Shown in pieces: positions 17,929-27,326 of a stretch of 64,000 nucleotides of DNA (position 1 is the stretch's first letter; each line of letters begins with the position of its first letter). The stretch is taken from assembly GCA_029550865.1 (NCBI GenBank), contig JAKPGM010000021.1:1-64000 (forward strand). Direction: 5' to 3'. Below the pieces are notes generated by a model, which was not told the DNA's origin, searched no databases, and saw nothing but the letters and a program-made list of their open reading frames with translations. The DNA is from Bacteroidota bacterium (lineage in GTDB: Bacteria > Bacteroidota > Bacteroidia > Bacteroidales > DTGW01). The translations under genes were made by a program, and so were the position numbers.

Positions 17929-19677
17929 TTAATATATGAAGTTTAGAGTTTTTGTTGTCTTATTTCCACAATGGTCTTCTACTCGAAGCTCGAGACGATG
18001 TAATCTGTTGGTTTGAACACATTTTTCATCAAAGGTGTATCGCAATTCATCGTTTTTTTTGTCATACTCAAATAATACCCATTGTCCATCGATATAGCCT
18101 GCCCAGGAGCGTATTCCTGCCAGATTATCCCGAACTCTTGCCTGTATAAATTTCGAGGCTGTAGCATTTTCCTTCACATTCAAAAATTCGATGGTAGGCG
18201 GGATGGTGTCGAGAGCAATAGAAAAATTACCCAGTACCTTAGTTTTAGCTTTAAGAGTTGTTCCGTCAACTTCACCACCTATACTTTCCATTCCATTGCC
18301 CATTAACTTCACAATTCTTAGCTTAGGCCAATATTGATGGGGGATAGGATCCAAATTAAATTCCAGGGTAATGTGACTTTTAAGTGGGATAGCTTCATGC
18401 CCTACTTCAATATAATAGCCTGTATAAAGCGAAGATCGTCTAACACTTCGAACCTTGATTTTACTATTGGTGTAAAGACTATTGGGAGAAAATATCACGT
18501 TTGCTCTTGATAGCTTAATTTTTCTCGTAATTCCTGCCGGAACAATTAATTTCGATGCAATAGGAGAATTTTCATGTCTATCTTTTTCTGTATTCAATCG
18601 TTGTATTTTTATACGCAGCACAGCAGTATTGCCTGTAAAATCGGCAACCTCAACCGTAAGCTGATGAACAAGCGTATCTTTTAAGACAATTAAACCATTA
18701 TTTACTGCTTTTTTTACTGGCATAGGTCTAAAACCTGGGTAGAGAAACTGGAAAAAGATATTCTCTTTCTGTAGTCGTTTCCGCTGAAAATCGATTAATC
18801 CATTCACCCAACCCATTTCGCTGAATGGTAACTCGTCCAATACTAATTCAAAAATCAGCGTAGTATCCAACCATACCCGGGAAAAATAAAATGACAGCTG
18901 GCGAGCATTATCCTCCAATTTATCGTAGGCCAAAATACCTATGTAAAACTCTTTTGGTACACGCCAAATAGAATCAAGCAATTTGTATTCTCGGCTTTTA
19001 AAAGTGCTTTTATAGGAAGAAATCTTCATGTTTTTACCTGATGATACGCTTATAGCAGGTATAGGGTCTTTGGAAAGGTAATAAAATCGTGGATAAAGAA
19101 GCACTTTATCAATAAACGGAGGAATAGTGTCGCGTGGGTGAAAGGAAAAGATGTAGGGTTGAATGGTATTTTGGTTTTCGGTTTTGCGTAACTCAAAGTG
19201 CAAATGTGGGCCGGTCGATTGGCCACTATTGCCGCTATAACCTATAATTTCGCCTTTTTTTACCCTGAACTGGTCTTGCTCGAGCATGATGTCTTGAGCA
19301 AACGACTGCATTTGATACTGCTTTTCACGTACAAACCTCGTTATTACAGGGCTAAATGAATCGAGATGGGCATATACCGAAGTGATGCCAGATGCATGGG
19401 TGATGTATATTGCTTTACCATAGCCCCCAGCCTCTACCTTCAAACGACTTACATACCCTGAGTCAATGGCAAAAACAGGCAAACCACGGCTTCCATTGGT
19501 AGTATAGTCGATACCAAAATGAAAGGAAGACGCTCTGACATCACCATAATTACCCGAGATGGACAATGGGACGTTCAGTGGGGCACATAAATCATTACGC
19601 ATGTGAAACAGTTCTTGTGCCCTAAGCTGTAGGCTGAGAAAAGTCAGAAAGAGAATACGTAAATATCGATTATTCAT
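17929..19677 (-). CDS. M23 family metallopeptidase
   Basis: 582 residues, exported. The LytM-type peptidase domain is N-terminal (about 35-185): SSFHFGIDYTT gives the zinc His and Asp, and GPHLHFEL gives the HxH motif. The remaining 400 residues are beta-rich and end in an Ig-like region (FLNVKENATASKFIQARVRD). Likely a peptidoglycan endopeptidase or a LytM-fold envelope protein. It is followed by a 36-bp gap to the TPM genes. Confidence 0.85.
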   Translation of the reverse strand: MNNRYLRILFLTFLSLQLRAQELFHMRNDLCAPLNVPLSISGNYGDVRASSFHFGIDYTTNGSRGLPVFAIDSGYVSRLKVEAGGYGKAIYITHASGITSVYAHLDSFSPVITRFVREKQYQMQSFAQDIMLEQDQFRVKKGEIIGYSGNSGQSTGPHLHFELRKTENQNTIQPYIFSFHPRDTIPPFIDKVLLYPRFYYLSKDPIPAISVSSGKNMKISSYKSTFKSREYKLLDSIWRVPKEFYIGILAYDKLEDNARQLSFYFSRVWLDTTLIFELVLDELPFSEMGWVNGLIDFQRKRLQKENIFFQFLYPGFRPMPVKKAVNNGLIVLKDTLVHQLTVEVADFTGNTAVLRIKIQRLNTEKDRHENSPIASKLIVPAGITRKIKLSRANVIFSPNSLYTNSKIKVRSVRRSSLYTGYYIEVGHEAIPLKSHITLEFNLDPIPHQYWPKLRIVKLMGNGMESIGGEVDGTTLKAKTKVLGNFSIALDTIPPTIEFLNVKENATASKFIQARVRDNLAGIRSWAGYIDGQWVLFEYDKKNDELRYTFDEKCVQTNRLHRLELRVEDHCGNKTTKTLNFIY

Positions 19678-19976
19678 GTTATTTTGTTATACAATTTTTA
19701 TTCCCTAAAGAAACAAATAATTTTGATTCATGGCTATGTGTCGAAAAGCCATATTCGCTGATCAAGTTCAAATGTAATAAATATGCTTCATCCCAAGTAT
19801 ATTACAAGTTTACTGGACTATGAATTATTCCAAACATTAAGATGATGGGTAATGTGCTATGTGAAAGTGTTGTAGAATAGGATAAAATATACCAATAGCG
19901 ATTCGTACAACGAATCAGAAAAATAAAATTGAATTGCTCCGGTAAATAGGGAAATGGCTAAAGTTGCTTTTTCCTG
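19678..19976. other. 299-bp intergenic region without a gene
   Basis: No coding sequence supported. Two hairpins are visible: ATGGCT/AGCCAT near 19732-19754 and GATTCGT/ACGAATC at 19900-19916. Their role is unknown. Confidence 0.5.
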
Positions 19977-20354
19977 TTATTTTTTAAAAATGAAATATAC
20001 CGCCAGGATCAAAAACAGAAAGCCAATCAGATGATTAATCCGAAAAGTTTCATTCTTAAAAAGCAAAAGAGAGAAAATGACGAATACGGTAAGCGTAATA
20101 ACCTCCTGAATTACTTTGAGCTCAACTAATGAAAAGGGACCACCGTATTCTTTATACCCCAGGCGATTGGCTGGCACTTGAAAGAAGTATTCAAACAGGG
20201 CAATTCCCCAGCTGATGAGAATAACCGCCACGAGTGGTAAAGCAGAAAAACCTTTAAGATGCTTGAATTTTAAATGACCATACCAGGCAAGGGTCATAAA
20301 AGCGTTAGAGGTAATGAGCAATGCAATGGCATAAAGTCCCTTTATCTTATCCAT
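19977..20354 (-). CDS. DMT-family (DUF486) membrane protein
   Basis: 125 residues with four membrane helices. MDKIKGLYAIALLITSNAF and SWGIALFEYFFQVPANRLGY are DUF486 signatures. A small EmrE-sized integral protein of unknown transport role. ATG at 20354 is chosen because further upstream in-frame codons (to 20513) overlap the gltX promoter and lack family similarity. Divergent from gltX. Confidence 0.8.
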   Translation of the reverse strand: MDKIKGLYAIALLITSNAFMTLAWYGHLKFKHLKGFSALPLVAVILISWGIALFEYFFQVPANRLGYKEYGGPFSLVELKVIQEVITLTVFVIFSLLLFKNETFRINHLIGFLFLILAVYFIFKK

Positions 20355-20406
20355 ACCACAACTTTCTAAATTTGCGCGCAAAATTAACAATCTGGTTAAA
20401 AGGATG

Positions 20407-20438
20407 TTTGAATTTTTGACAAAATTCATGTAGGTTTG
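20407..20438 (+). promoter_or_regulatory. promoter of gltX
   Basis: TTTG at 20407-20410, 20 bp spacer, TAGGTTTG at 20431-20438. The start codon is 20 bp further. Confidence 0.5.
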
Positions 20439-20457
20439 ACCCAAAATTTGTGCCAAA

Positions 20458-21981
20458 ATGGAAAGACGAGTTCGAGTTCGTTTTGCACCCAGTCCTACTG
20501 GGCCTTTACACATTGGCGGTGTTCGTACAGCGCTATATAATTACTTGTTTGCGCGCAAGCATGGTGGTGATTTTATTTTGCGTATTGAGGACACCGACAG
20601 CACGCGTTGGGTGGCTGGCGCAGAGGAATACATCATAAAATCGTTGGCATGGTGTAACATTCGTTTCGATGAAGGAGTAGTAGAGGGTGGGCCGCATGCT
20701 CCCTATCGACAGAGCGAACGCAAAAACATTTATTTTCAGTATGCCCGACAACTGGTTGAAAGCGGACATGCTTATTATGCTTTCGACACTCCCGAAGAGC
20801 TGGAAGCACTCCGCAAAGATGCCGAATCGAAAGGAGGCGCTTTTACATACAATTACCAGGTACGCGAACAACTTAAAACATCGCTCAATCCTGCCTTTGC
20901 TAATTATGAAGAACGTATTTCCCGTGGCGAAAAATGGGTGATTCGTTTTAAGGTTCCTGCTAACCAGGAGATTCATATGTTTGACCTTATTCGGGGCGAG
21001 GTGGTGGTGAACTCATCTACCCTCGACGATAAGGTTCTTTTTAAAAGTTCCGATGGGCTTCCTACCTATCACCTGGCCAATGTGGTGGATGATTATCTGA
21101 TGCAAATCAGCCATGTGATTCGAGGCGAAGAATGGTTGCCTTCGTTACCCTTGCATGTCCTATTATACAAAGCGCTTGGCTGGGAGGAAGTAATGCCACA
21201 ATTTGCCCATCTGCCCCTTTTGCTCAAACCCGATGGCAAGGGTAAGCTGAGCAAACGTGATGGCGACCGCATGGGCTTCCCCGTCTTCCCCTTACACTGG
21301 GTTGACCCGGCAACTGGCGAGGTAAGCCTCGGATACGATGATTATGGCTTCTTGCCCGAAGCCTTCGTCAACTTCCTTGCCCTGCTCGGTTGGCACCCCG
21401 GCAACGACCAGGAAATATTTTCGATGGAAGAGCTCATCGAAACTTTTTCCATCGATCGCATTAGCAAGTCGGGCGCTAAATTTGACTTCGAAAAAGCTAA
21501 GTGGTTCAATCAGCAGTACCTGCGTCAAAAAAGTAACCAGCAATTGCTCCCGATCATCAAACCTATCGTCGAAAAACAGGGTGTAACCGTCAACGACGAT
21601 TACCTGCTGAGAATCATCGACATGGTTCGTGAGCGATTGATATTGCTTACCGATTTTTGGAAGCAAGCCCACTTCTTTTTTGTTGACCCCGATACTTACG
21701 ACGCCGATGTAGTAAAAAAACGCTGGAAGGACAACGTCCCTCAGCTTATCCAACAACTTAAAAACGAGCTTTCGCAACTCGAACATTTTAAAGCAGATGA
21801 ATTAAAAGAGTTTCTGCATCATTTTGTTGAAAAAAACAATGCCAATATGGGGGCTGTAATGAATGCGTTGCGGCTTTGTATGGTGGGAGGGTCGTATGGG
21901 CCTGAGCTACCCTTGATACTTGAAACATTAGGAAAGGAAACCACCCTGCGTCGCATAGAAAACGCCCTCAAAAAATTATAA
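20458..21981 (+). CDS. gltX: glutamate--tRNA ligase
   Basis: 507 residues, class I aminoacyl-tRNA synthetase that charges tRNA-Glu. The HIGH motif appears in PSPTGPLHIGGVRTAL near residue 10 and KLSKRDG near 266. DTDSTRWV and LRIEDTD are further signatures. Full length, single gene with its own promoter. Confidence 0.97.
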   Translation: MERRVRVRFAPSPTGPLHIGGVRTALYNYLFARKHGGDFILRIEDTDSTRWVAGAEEYIIKSLAWCNIRFDEGVVEGGPHAPYRQSERKNIYFQYARQLVESGHAYYAFDTPEELEALRKDAESKGGAFTYNYQVREQLKTSLNPAFANYEERISRGEKWVIRFKVPANQEIHMFDLIRGEVVVNSSTLDDKVLFKSSDGLPTYHLANVVDDYLMQISHVIRGEEWLPSLPLHVLLYKALGWEEVMPQFAHLPLLLKPDGKGKLSKRDGDRMGFPVFPLHWVDPATGEVSLGYDDYGFLPEAFVNFLALLGWHPGNDQEIFSMEELIETFSIDRISKSGAKFDFEKAKWFNQQYLRQKSNQQLLPIIKPIVEKQGVTVNDDYLLRIIDMVRERLILLTDFWKQAHFFFVDPDTYDADVVKKRWKDNVPQLIQQLKNELSQLEHFKADELKEFLHHFVEKNNANMGAVMNALRLCMVGGSYGPELPLILETLGKETTLRRIENALKKL

Positions 21982-22032
21982 AATTCCCCTTCTTGTTTAC
22001 ATTTTTGCTAACCCTGATGCACGAGGGTGGCC

Positions 22033-22040
22033 TACCTTTG
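22033..22040 (+). promoter_or_regulatory. -7 box upstream of GH5-like gene
   Basis: TACCTTTG matches TAnnTTTG. TTTG at 22004-22007 is 25 bp away, wider than usual. Transcription from about 22047 would leave almost no leader for ATG 22055, which favours the later ATG at 22106. Confidence 0.45.
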
Positions 22041-22054
22041 TAGAAAAAAATACT

Positions 22055-24172
22055 ATGAAGGGAGTTTTAATTATTGGGATAAAAGCATATGACGGCTTTA
22101 GGGGAATGTATTCGAAGACATTCAAGAGGTCTGCCATTCGTGCATGTTTGTGGATATTGCCCTGTCTTTTATCATTGACGCTAATTTTTCCCGCTACGGC
22201 AAATGGTCAAAATAGCGAGTTGCTTGAGGTAGATGGAAAACCTTTTTTTGCCAGCGGGATGAACCTGGCATGGATAAGCTTTGCCAATGATTTGAACTAT
22301 TTCAATGCTTCAGCTTTTACTCAGCAATGCAAAGCGCTTTCTGCTGCTGGTGGCAATACGTTACGATGGTGGCTGCATACCAATGGTACCGTTAGTCCAA
22401 AGTTTACCAACGATACGGTTAGCGGTATTACAACAACCGAAATAAATAACCTTAAGCGTGCACTCGATACTGCACAGCGTTACAACATCCGGTTAGTACT
22501 CTGCCTATGGTCGTTCGATATGCTTCAATCGAATGCAGGAAGTGGTATAGCCCGAAACAAAAAGCTTATCGAGGATTCGGTAGCAACTGCGGCATACATT
22601 CGTAATGCCTTAACCCCAATGGTGAATGCTTTAAAAGATCATCCTGCCATACTTTGCTGGGAAGTATGTAACGAGCCCGAAGGCATGTCGGTAGAATATG
22701 GCTGGTCGACCAAACGAACCACCATGGCTGCCATTCAGGCCTGGACCAATCGTATCGCCGGTGCCATTCATCGCCTTGCTCCGCAGGCAAAAGTCTCTAA
22801 TGGATCGTGGAATATTAAAGTACTCACCGATGTTAACGGTATGCACAACTATTATCGCGATGATCGGCTCATTGCTGCGGGGAAAGACTCGCTGGGTACA
22901 CTCGATTTTTACATGGTGCACTACTACAATGTACATTTTGGGCCTAACGAATCGCCTTTCCATCACCCTAAATCATACTGGAATCTCGACAAACCCCTCG
23001 TGATAGGAGAATTTCCAGCTATGGGCATGTATGGTGGCCAAATTAACACCCCTATCTCCCCCATTGAGGCTTATAATTATGCCTACAACAACGGTTACGC
23101 AGGTGCTTTATCGTGGACTATGACTGCCCACGATGGCAATGGAGGACTTACAGAGGCCGCTCCTGCCCTGGAAAACCTTGTTGCACAACACGCCGATACC
23201 CTTCAGATTGACAGAAATCAATTTAATTTTTCACCACGCTTCGTTCAACGACTCAACGACATTGTTCTTACCAACAGACAATCTTTTACCGTTACCCTGC
23301 CATTGCATCAGATGATTATCGACCCCGACGACACAATTTTTACCCTGAAAATATCCAGCAATACCAACACTACGCTTGTAAACGTTACGCTGATTAATGA
23401 TTCTGTCTTAACCATCTCCCCCGATCCATCGGCCACGGGGATAGCCCTGATTACCCTGAAAGTAACCGACGCACGAGGAAAATCTTCAACAACTTATTTT
23501 AATATCTATGCGCCCGATACTACCTCGTCCAATAAAGCATTGTACCGCAAAACAACAGCATCCGACCAATTCTACAATTATTACCCCTACATGGTAACGG
23601 ATGGTAAAACCTCAACGAACTGGTGGTCGTACGCCACAACAGCCCAACTGGTGATAGAATTTGAAAAGCCGCAGATTTTTAATAAGGTAGTGCTCAACTG
23701 GTCGGACAAGTATGCCCGCAAATATAACCTCGAAACATCTGATGACGGAGAAAATTGGACAGCTGTTGCCAATATCCTCAATGGTAAGGCAGGCATTAAT
23801 ACCCATGCCTTCAACGCAACGACTGCTAAATATTTGCGAATCAACTGCCTTACACGAGTTTCTACCAATGGATATTCGCTCTACGAATTGGAGGTGTATT
23901 ACGATAGTACATTAAATGCCCCGCAATTGCCTAAACAATCGTTTAAAATGTATCCCAATCCCGCCAGGGAGTGGCTTGTAATAGACTTACCATCATTAAA
24001 GACAAATTATGCTAAGGCCAACATTATCAATCTCAAAGGACAGGTAGTAAAAACGTTTTCGATGATGCAACCTACAGCCCAGATTGATGTAGGCGACCTA
24101 ACAAACGGAGTTTATCTGATCCAGATTGCAGCGGATGGAACTTATCTGTCTCAACAATTTGTAAAACAATAG
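22055..24172 (+). CDS. secreted GH5-like glycoside hydrolase with discoidin domain and T9SS tag
   Basis: 705 residues, extracellular. The TIM-barrel (about 55-385) has the acid/base Glu in CWEVCNEPEG (Glu207) and the nucleophile in LVIGEFPAMG (Glu319), the pattern of GH5 beta-mannanases/cellulases. A cadherin-like stretch (about 395-490) is followed by an F5/8C discoidin-type carbohydrate-binding domain (about 495-615) and a T9SS sorting domain (KMYPNPAREWLVI ...). Probable role: hydrolysis of mannan or a related beta-glycan at the cell surface. The signal peptide fits best with ATG at 22106. No other polysaccharide genes lie nearby. Confidence 0.85.
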   Translation: MKGVLIIGIKAYDGFRGMYSKTFKRSAIRACLWILPCLLSLTLIFPATANGQNSELLEVDGKPFFASGMNLAWISFANDLNYFNASAFTQQCKALSAAGGNTLRWWLHTNGTVSPKFTNDTVSGITTTEINNLKRALDTAQRYNIRLVLCLWSFDMLQSNAGSGIARNKKLIEDSVATAAYIRNALTPMVNALKDHPAILCWEVCNEPEGMSVEYGWSTKRTTMAAIQAWTNRIAGAIHRLAPQAKVSNGSWNIKVLTDVNGMHNYYRDDRLIAAGKDSLGTLDFYMVHYYNVHFGPNESPFHHPKSYWNLDKPLVIGEFPAMGMYGGQINTPISPIEAYNYAYNNGYAGALSWTMTAHDGNGGLTEAAPALENLVAQHADTLQIDRNQFNFSPRFVQRLNDIVLTNRQSFTVTLPLHQMIIDPDDTIFTLKISSNTNTTLVNVTLINDSVLTISPDPSATGIALITLKVTDARGKSSTTYFNIYAPDTTSSNKALYRKTTASDQFYNYYPYMVTDGKTSTNWWSYATTAQLVIEFEKPQIFNKVVLNWSDKYARKYNLETSDDGENWTAVANILNGKAGINTHAFNATTAKYLRINCLTRVSTNGYSLYELEVYYDSTLNAPQLPKQSFKMYPNPAREWLVIDLPSLKTNYAKANIINLKGQVVKTFSMMQPTAQIDVGDLTNGVYLIQIAADGTYLSQQFVKQ

Positions 24173-24203
24173 CATAATCAAACTAAGTATGTATACCAGC
24201 TTG

Positions 24204-24237
24204 TTCGGCGAGAGCTCTAACCTCGCCGAATTTTTTT
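24204..24237 (+). terminator. rho-independent terminator
   Basis: Perfect 9-bp stem TTCGGCGAG (24204-24212) with CTCGCCGAA (24222-24230), then seven T. Ends the GH5-like transcript. The region 24238-24453 that follows holds no gene. Confidence 0.9.
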
Positions 24238-24453
24238 ATATCATTACATGCTCTGTTGCTCACTGATTCTGCGTTATCACGACATAAACCAATAACTATT
24301 CTTCCTCCATGATAAGTTATGGTTTGTAATTTTTGCCTCAAGCTATTAACTTTGAAATTTGCTAAATTCTCTGCAAAAAACGCTAAGAAAAATTTCTGAG
24401 GACTTTGCGTACTTTATGGTCCTTGCGTGAGGATATTTTAAAATAATTTTCAA

Positions 24454-24590
24454 ATGAAACGAGCATTTATGGCAGAATTCACAAACAAGTATGAAAATAT
24501 TTATCATTTTTGTACTTGCCATGTGTAGGAAACTCATCACATGCGAGTTCCATCCGACCATTAAAAAACTTTAAAAATATTTTCGAATGA
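24454..24590 (+). repeat. ATGA-bounded repeat, subtype A, at S9 peptidase start
   Basis: Starts ATGAAACGAGC at 24454 and ends TTTTCGAATGA, where the last ATGA (24587-24590) is the start codon of the peptidase gene. Nested stems: ATGGCA (24469-24474) with TGCCAT (24517-24522), and AAGTA (24487-24491) with TACTT (24513-24517). A further stem CATGTG/CACATG (24520-24525, 24538-24543) has a loop, GGAAACTC, that could pair with GAGTTCC at 24545-24551. Similar over its length to 3731-3871 (minus strand) and 32694-32822. Confidence 0.85.
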
Positions 24591-26467
24591 AGCGTTGTTT
24601 AATTTGCGGGCTTACTGTATTATTGTTGCTTAATTTTAGTAGCGCTATGAGCATACCCCGCAGAATTCCGTTAGAAGATTTTTTTCGCAATCCTGAAAAG
24701 GCTAATTTTCAACTTTCGCCACAGGGTGATTATATCTCGTATACTGCCCCTTACAAAGGTCGGATGAACTTGTTTGTACGGCCTGTTGCTGCTGATACGC
24801 CGGTACAACTCACCTTCGAAACCGATAGGGACATCAGGGCCTATTTCTGGGCGAATAACCGACGTATCTTGTTTTTAAAAGATAACGGGGGCGACGAAAA
24901 CTATAAATTATATGGTGTCAATATCGATGGTAGCGATTTTAAATGCCTGACCGACTTTGATGGGGTTCGTACCGAAATTATCGACGACCTGGAAGATATT
25001 GAGGATGAGGTGATCATCGGTCTGAATCGTCGTAATAAAGAAATCTTCGATCCCTACCGCCTGAATATCGTCACCGGTGAAATGACCCAGCTGGCCGAAA
25101 ATCCTGGCAATATTCAGGGCTGGATGACCGATCACGATGGAAGATTAAGGCTTGCCCTATCCGTTGATGGTACTGACGAAAGTATTCTTTACCGGGAGCA
25201 TGAGCAAGATGATTTTCGAACCATACTCACTACCGACTTTCGCGAATCGGTCGATCCACTTATGTTTACCTTTGATAACCGGGAGTTGTTTGCCGCATCT
25301 AATCTTGGACGAGATAAAAAAGCAATTGTCAAACTTGACCCGGCTACGGGCAAAGAGATAGAGGTATTATATGAGGACCCCGATTACGACGTTACGGGGT
25401 TGGCATATTCGAAAAAAAGAAAAAAAATCACCGTTATTGCTTATCATACCTGGAAACGTAAATTGGTTTTTCTCGACGAAGAAGTAGAACGTTTGTACCG
25501 ACAGCTACAGCAACATCTGGGGACGAAATACGAAATTTCACTTACGGCTTCCAATAAGGAGGAAAATAAATTTATCGTGCGCACCTATAGCGACCGTTCC
25601 TTGGGTTCGTATTATTACTATGATTTTGAACGCGATTATCTTGAAAAAATTACCGATTTAAGCCCCTGGCTTCATGAGGAGGAGCTTGCCGAGATGCAGC
25701 CCATAGAATTTCAATCGCGCGATGGGCTAACCATTCATGGTTATCTGACCTTACCTGTAGGTCGTGAACCCAAAAACCTGCCTGTAGTGGTCAACCCGCA
25801 TGGTGGACCATGGGCACGTGATGTATGGGGCTACGATTCCGAGGTTCAATTTTTAGCCAATAGGGGCTACGCTGTACTACAAATCAACTTTCGGGGATCG
25901 ACAGGGTATGGCCGTAAATTCTGGGAGGCATCATTCAAGCAATGGGGACGCAAAATGCAGGACGACATTACCGATGGTGTCAACTGGCTGATAAAGCAAG
26001 GCATTGCCGACCCCAAGCGTATTGCCATTTATGGCGGTAGCTACGGAGGATATGCGGTATTGGCGGGCTTGTGCTTCACCCCCGACCTCTATTGCTGTGG
26101 TATCGACTACGTAGGGGTTTCCAACATTTTTACCCTATTGCAAACCATCCCTCCTTACTGGCGGCCAGTACTTGAAATGATGTATGAGAAAATAGGACAC
26201 CCCGAAAAAGATAAGGAACTGCTCATGCAGATTTCGCCCGTATTTCATGCTGATAAAATTAAAGCCCCCTTGCTCATTGCTCAGGGCGCTAATGATCCGC
26301 GCGTCAATAAAAATGAAAGCGACCAGATGGTTGAAGCCATGAAAAAAAGAGGTGTCGAAGTGGAATATATCGTTAAAGATAATGAAGGACATGGCTTTCA
26401 AAATGAGGAAAATCGCTTTGAATTCTACCGGGCTATGGAAAAATTTCTGGAAAAACACATGCAATAA
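24587..26467 (+). CDS. S9 family (prolyl oligopeptidase-type) serine peptidase
   Basis: 626 residues. Signal peptide in the first 22, a beta-propeller (about 40-365), then an alpha/beta-hydrolase domain. Catalytic Ser485 in YGGSYGGYA, Asp570 in QGANDPRV, His602 in NEGHGF. Likely a periplasmic peptidase that trims peptides. Its ATG is the terminal ATGA of the repeat just upstream, so any original 5' leader has been displaced by 133 bp. glsA follows 12 bp after the stop. Confidence 0.92.
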   Translation: MKRCLICGLTVLLLLNFSSAMSIPRRIPLEDFFRNPEKANFQLSPQGDYISYTAPYKGRMNLFVRPVAADTPVQLTFETDRDIRAYFWANNRRILFLKDNGGDENYKLYGVNIDGSDFKCLTDFDGVRTEIIDDLEDIEDEVIIGLNRRNKEIFDPYRLNIVTGEMTQLAENPGNIQGWMTDHDGRLRLALSVDGTDESILYREHEQDDFRTILTTDFRESVDPLMFTFDNRELFAASNLGRDKKAIVKLDPATGKEIEVLYEDPDYDVTGLAYSKKRKKITVIAYHTWKRKLVFLDEEVERLYRQLQQHLGTKYEISLTASNKEENKFIVRTYSDRSLGSYYYYDFERDYLEKITDLSPWLHEEELAEMQPIEFQSRDGLTIHGYLTLPVGREPKNLPVVVNPHGGPWARDVWGYDSEVQFLANRGYAVLQINFRGSTGYGRKFWEASFKQWGRKMQDDITDGVNWLIKQGIADPKRIAIYGGSYGGYAVLAGLCFTPDLYCCGIDYVGVSNIFTLLQTIPPYWRPVLEMMYEKIGHPEKDKELLMQISPVFHADKIKAPLLIAQGANDPRVNKNESDQMVEAMKKRGVEVEYIVKDNEGHGFQNEENRFEFYRAMEKFLEKHMQ

Positions 26468-26479
26468 AATTTCAGCGTC

Positions 26480-27298
26480 ATGCGGGTAAACGTACGCCAG
26501 GTACTCAACGACAAGAATCCAAAATTGGCACGCTGGATGCCAGGAGTGCTACTGAACTGGCTCGAACGTATCATTCACCAAAAAGAAATCAACGATTTTC
26601 TCGACAAATACGGTCATTTAACAGGTATTGAGTTTTGCAACCAGGTTATCCAATATTTTAATGTTACAACCCACATTCGTTTTCTTGAACCTATTCCGGT
26701 AGGAGGGCGATATGTTTTTGTCTCCAACCATCCCCTTGGGGGGTTCGACGGTATCATTCTGATGAAGCTCATTGCCGAAAATTTTGGCGATGTAAGAGTT
26801 CCTGTTAACGATATCCTGATGAATATCCCGCAATTGCGACAACTGTTTATTCCCATCAACAAGCATGGGCATCAGAGTAAAACAGCAGCCCAGGCCATGG
26901 AGGAAACCTTTCAATCCGATATCCCTATACTTACCTTCCCTGCAGGACTTTGTTCGCGAAAAATTAAGGGACAAATAAGAGACCTGGAATGGAAAAAAAA
27001 CTTCGTGGTAAAAGCCATTGAAAGCAAGCGCGACATTGTTCCTATATATTTTGAAGGAAGGAATAGCGATTTTTTTTATAATCTTTCTAATCTACGTAAA
27101 AAATTGGGCATAAAAGCCAACATTGAAATGATTTTTTTGGTCGATGAAATGTTTCGTCATCGAAATAAAACTTTTGAGGTATATGTTGGCAAAATTATCC
27201 CCCATACCAGTCTCGACAAAAGCAAAAACGCTCATGAGTTGGCACAGGAAATACGTAAACATATTTACAATATACCGTTAAGTTTTTCTGAAATTTAA
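26480..27298 (+). CDS. glsA: PlsC-like acyltransferase, probable glycine-lipid O-acyltransferase GlsA
   Basis: 272 residues. The acyltransferase motif NHPLGGFDG (NHxxxxD, about residues 80-88) and FPAGLCSRK (motif III type) are clear. In Bacteroides, glsA lies beside glsB, and together they make N-acyl then O-acyl glycine lipids. The same pairing here, 28 bp apart, supports that role. A phospholipid sn-glycerol acyltransferase is the alternative. Inner-membrane surface. Confidence 0.65.
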   Translation: MRVNVRQVLNDKNPKLARWMPGVLLNWLERIIHQKEINDFLDKYGHLTGIEFCNQVIQYFNVTTHIRFLEPIPVGGRYVFVSNHPLGGFDGIILMKLIAENFGDVRVPVNDILMNIPQLRQLFIPINKHGHQSKTAAQAMEETFQSDIPILTFPAGLCSRKIKGQIRDLEWKKNFVVKAIESKRDIVPIYFEGRNSDFFYNLSNLRKKLGIKANIEMIFLVDEMFRHRNKTFEVYVGKIIPHTSLDKSKNAHELAQEIRKHIYNIPLSFSEI

Positions 27299-27326
27299 TA
27301 ATTTTGTTGCAGGAAACGACTTCCAC

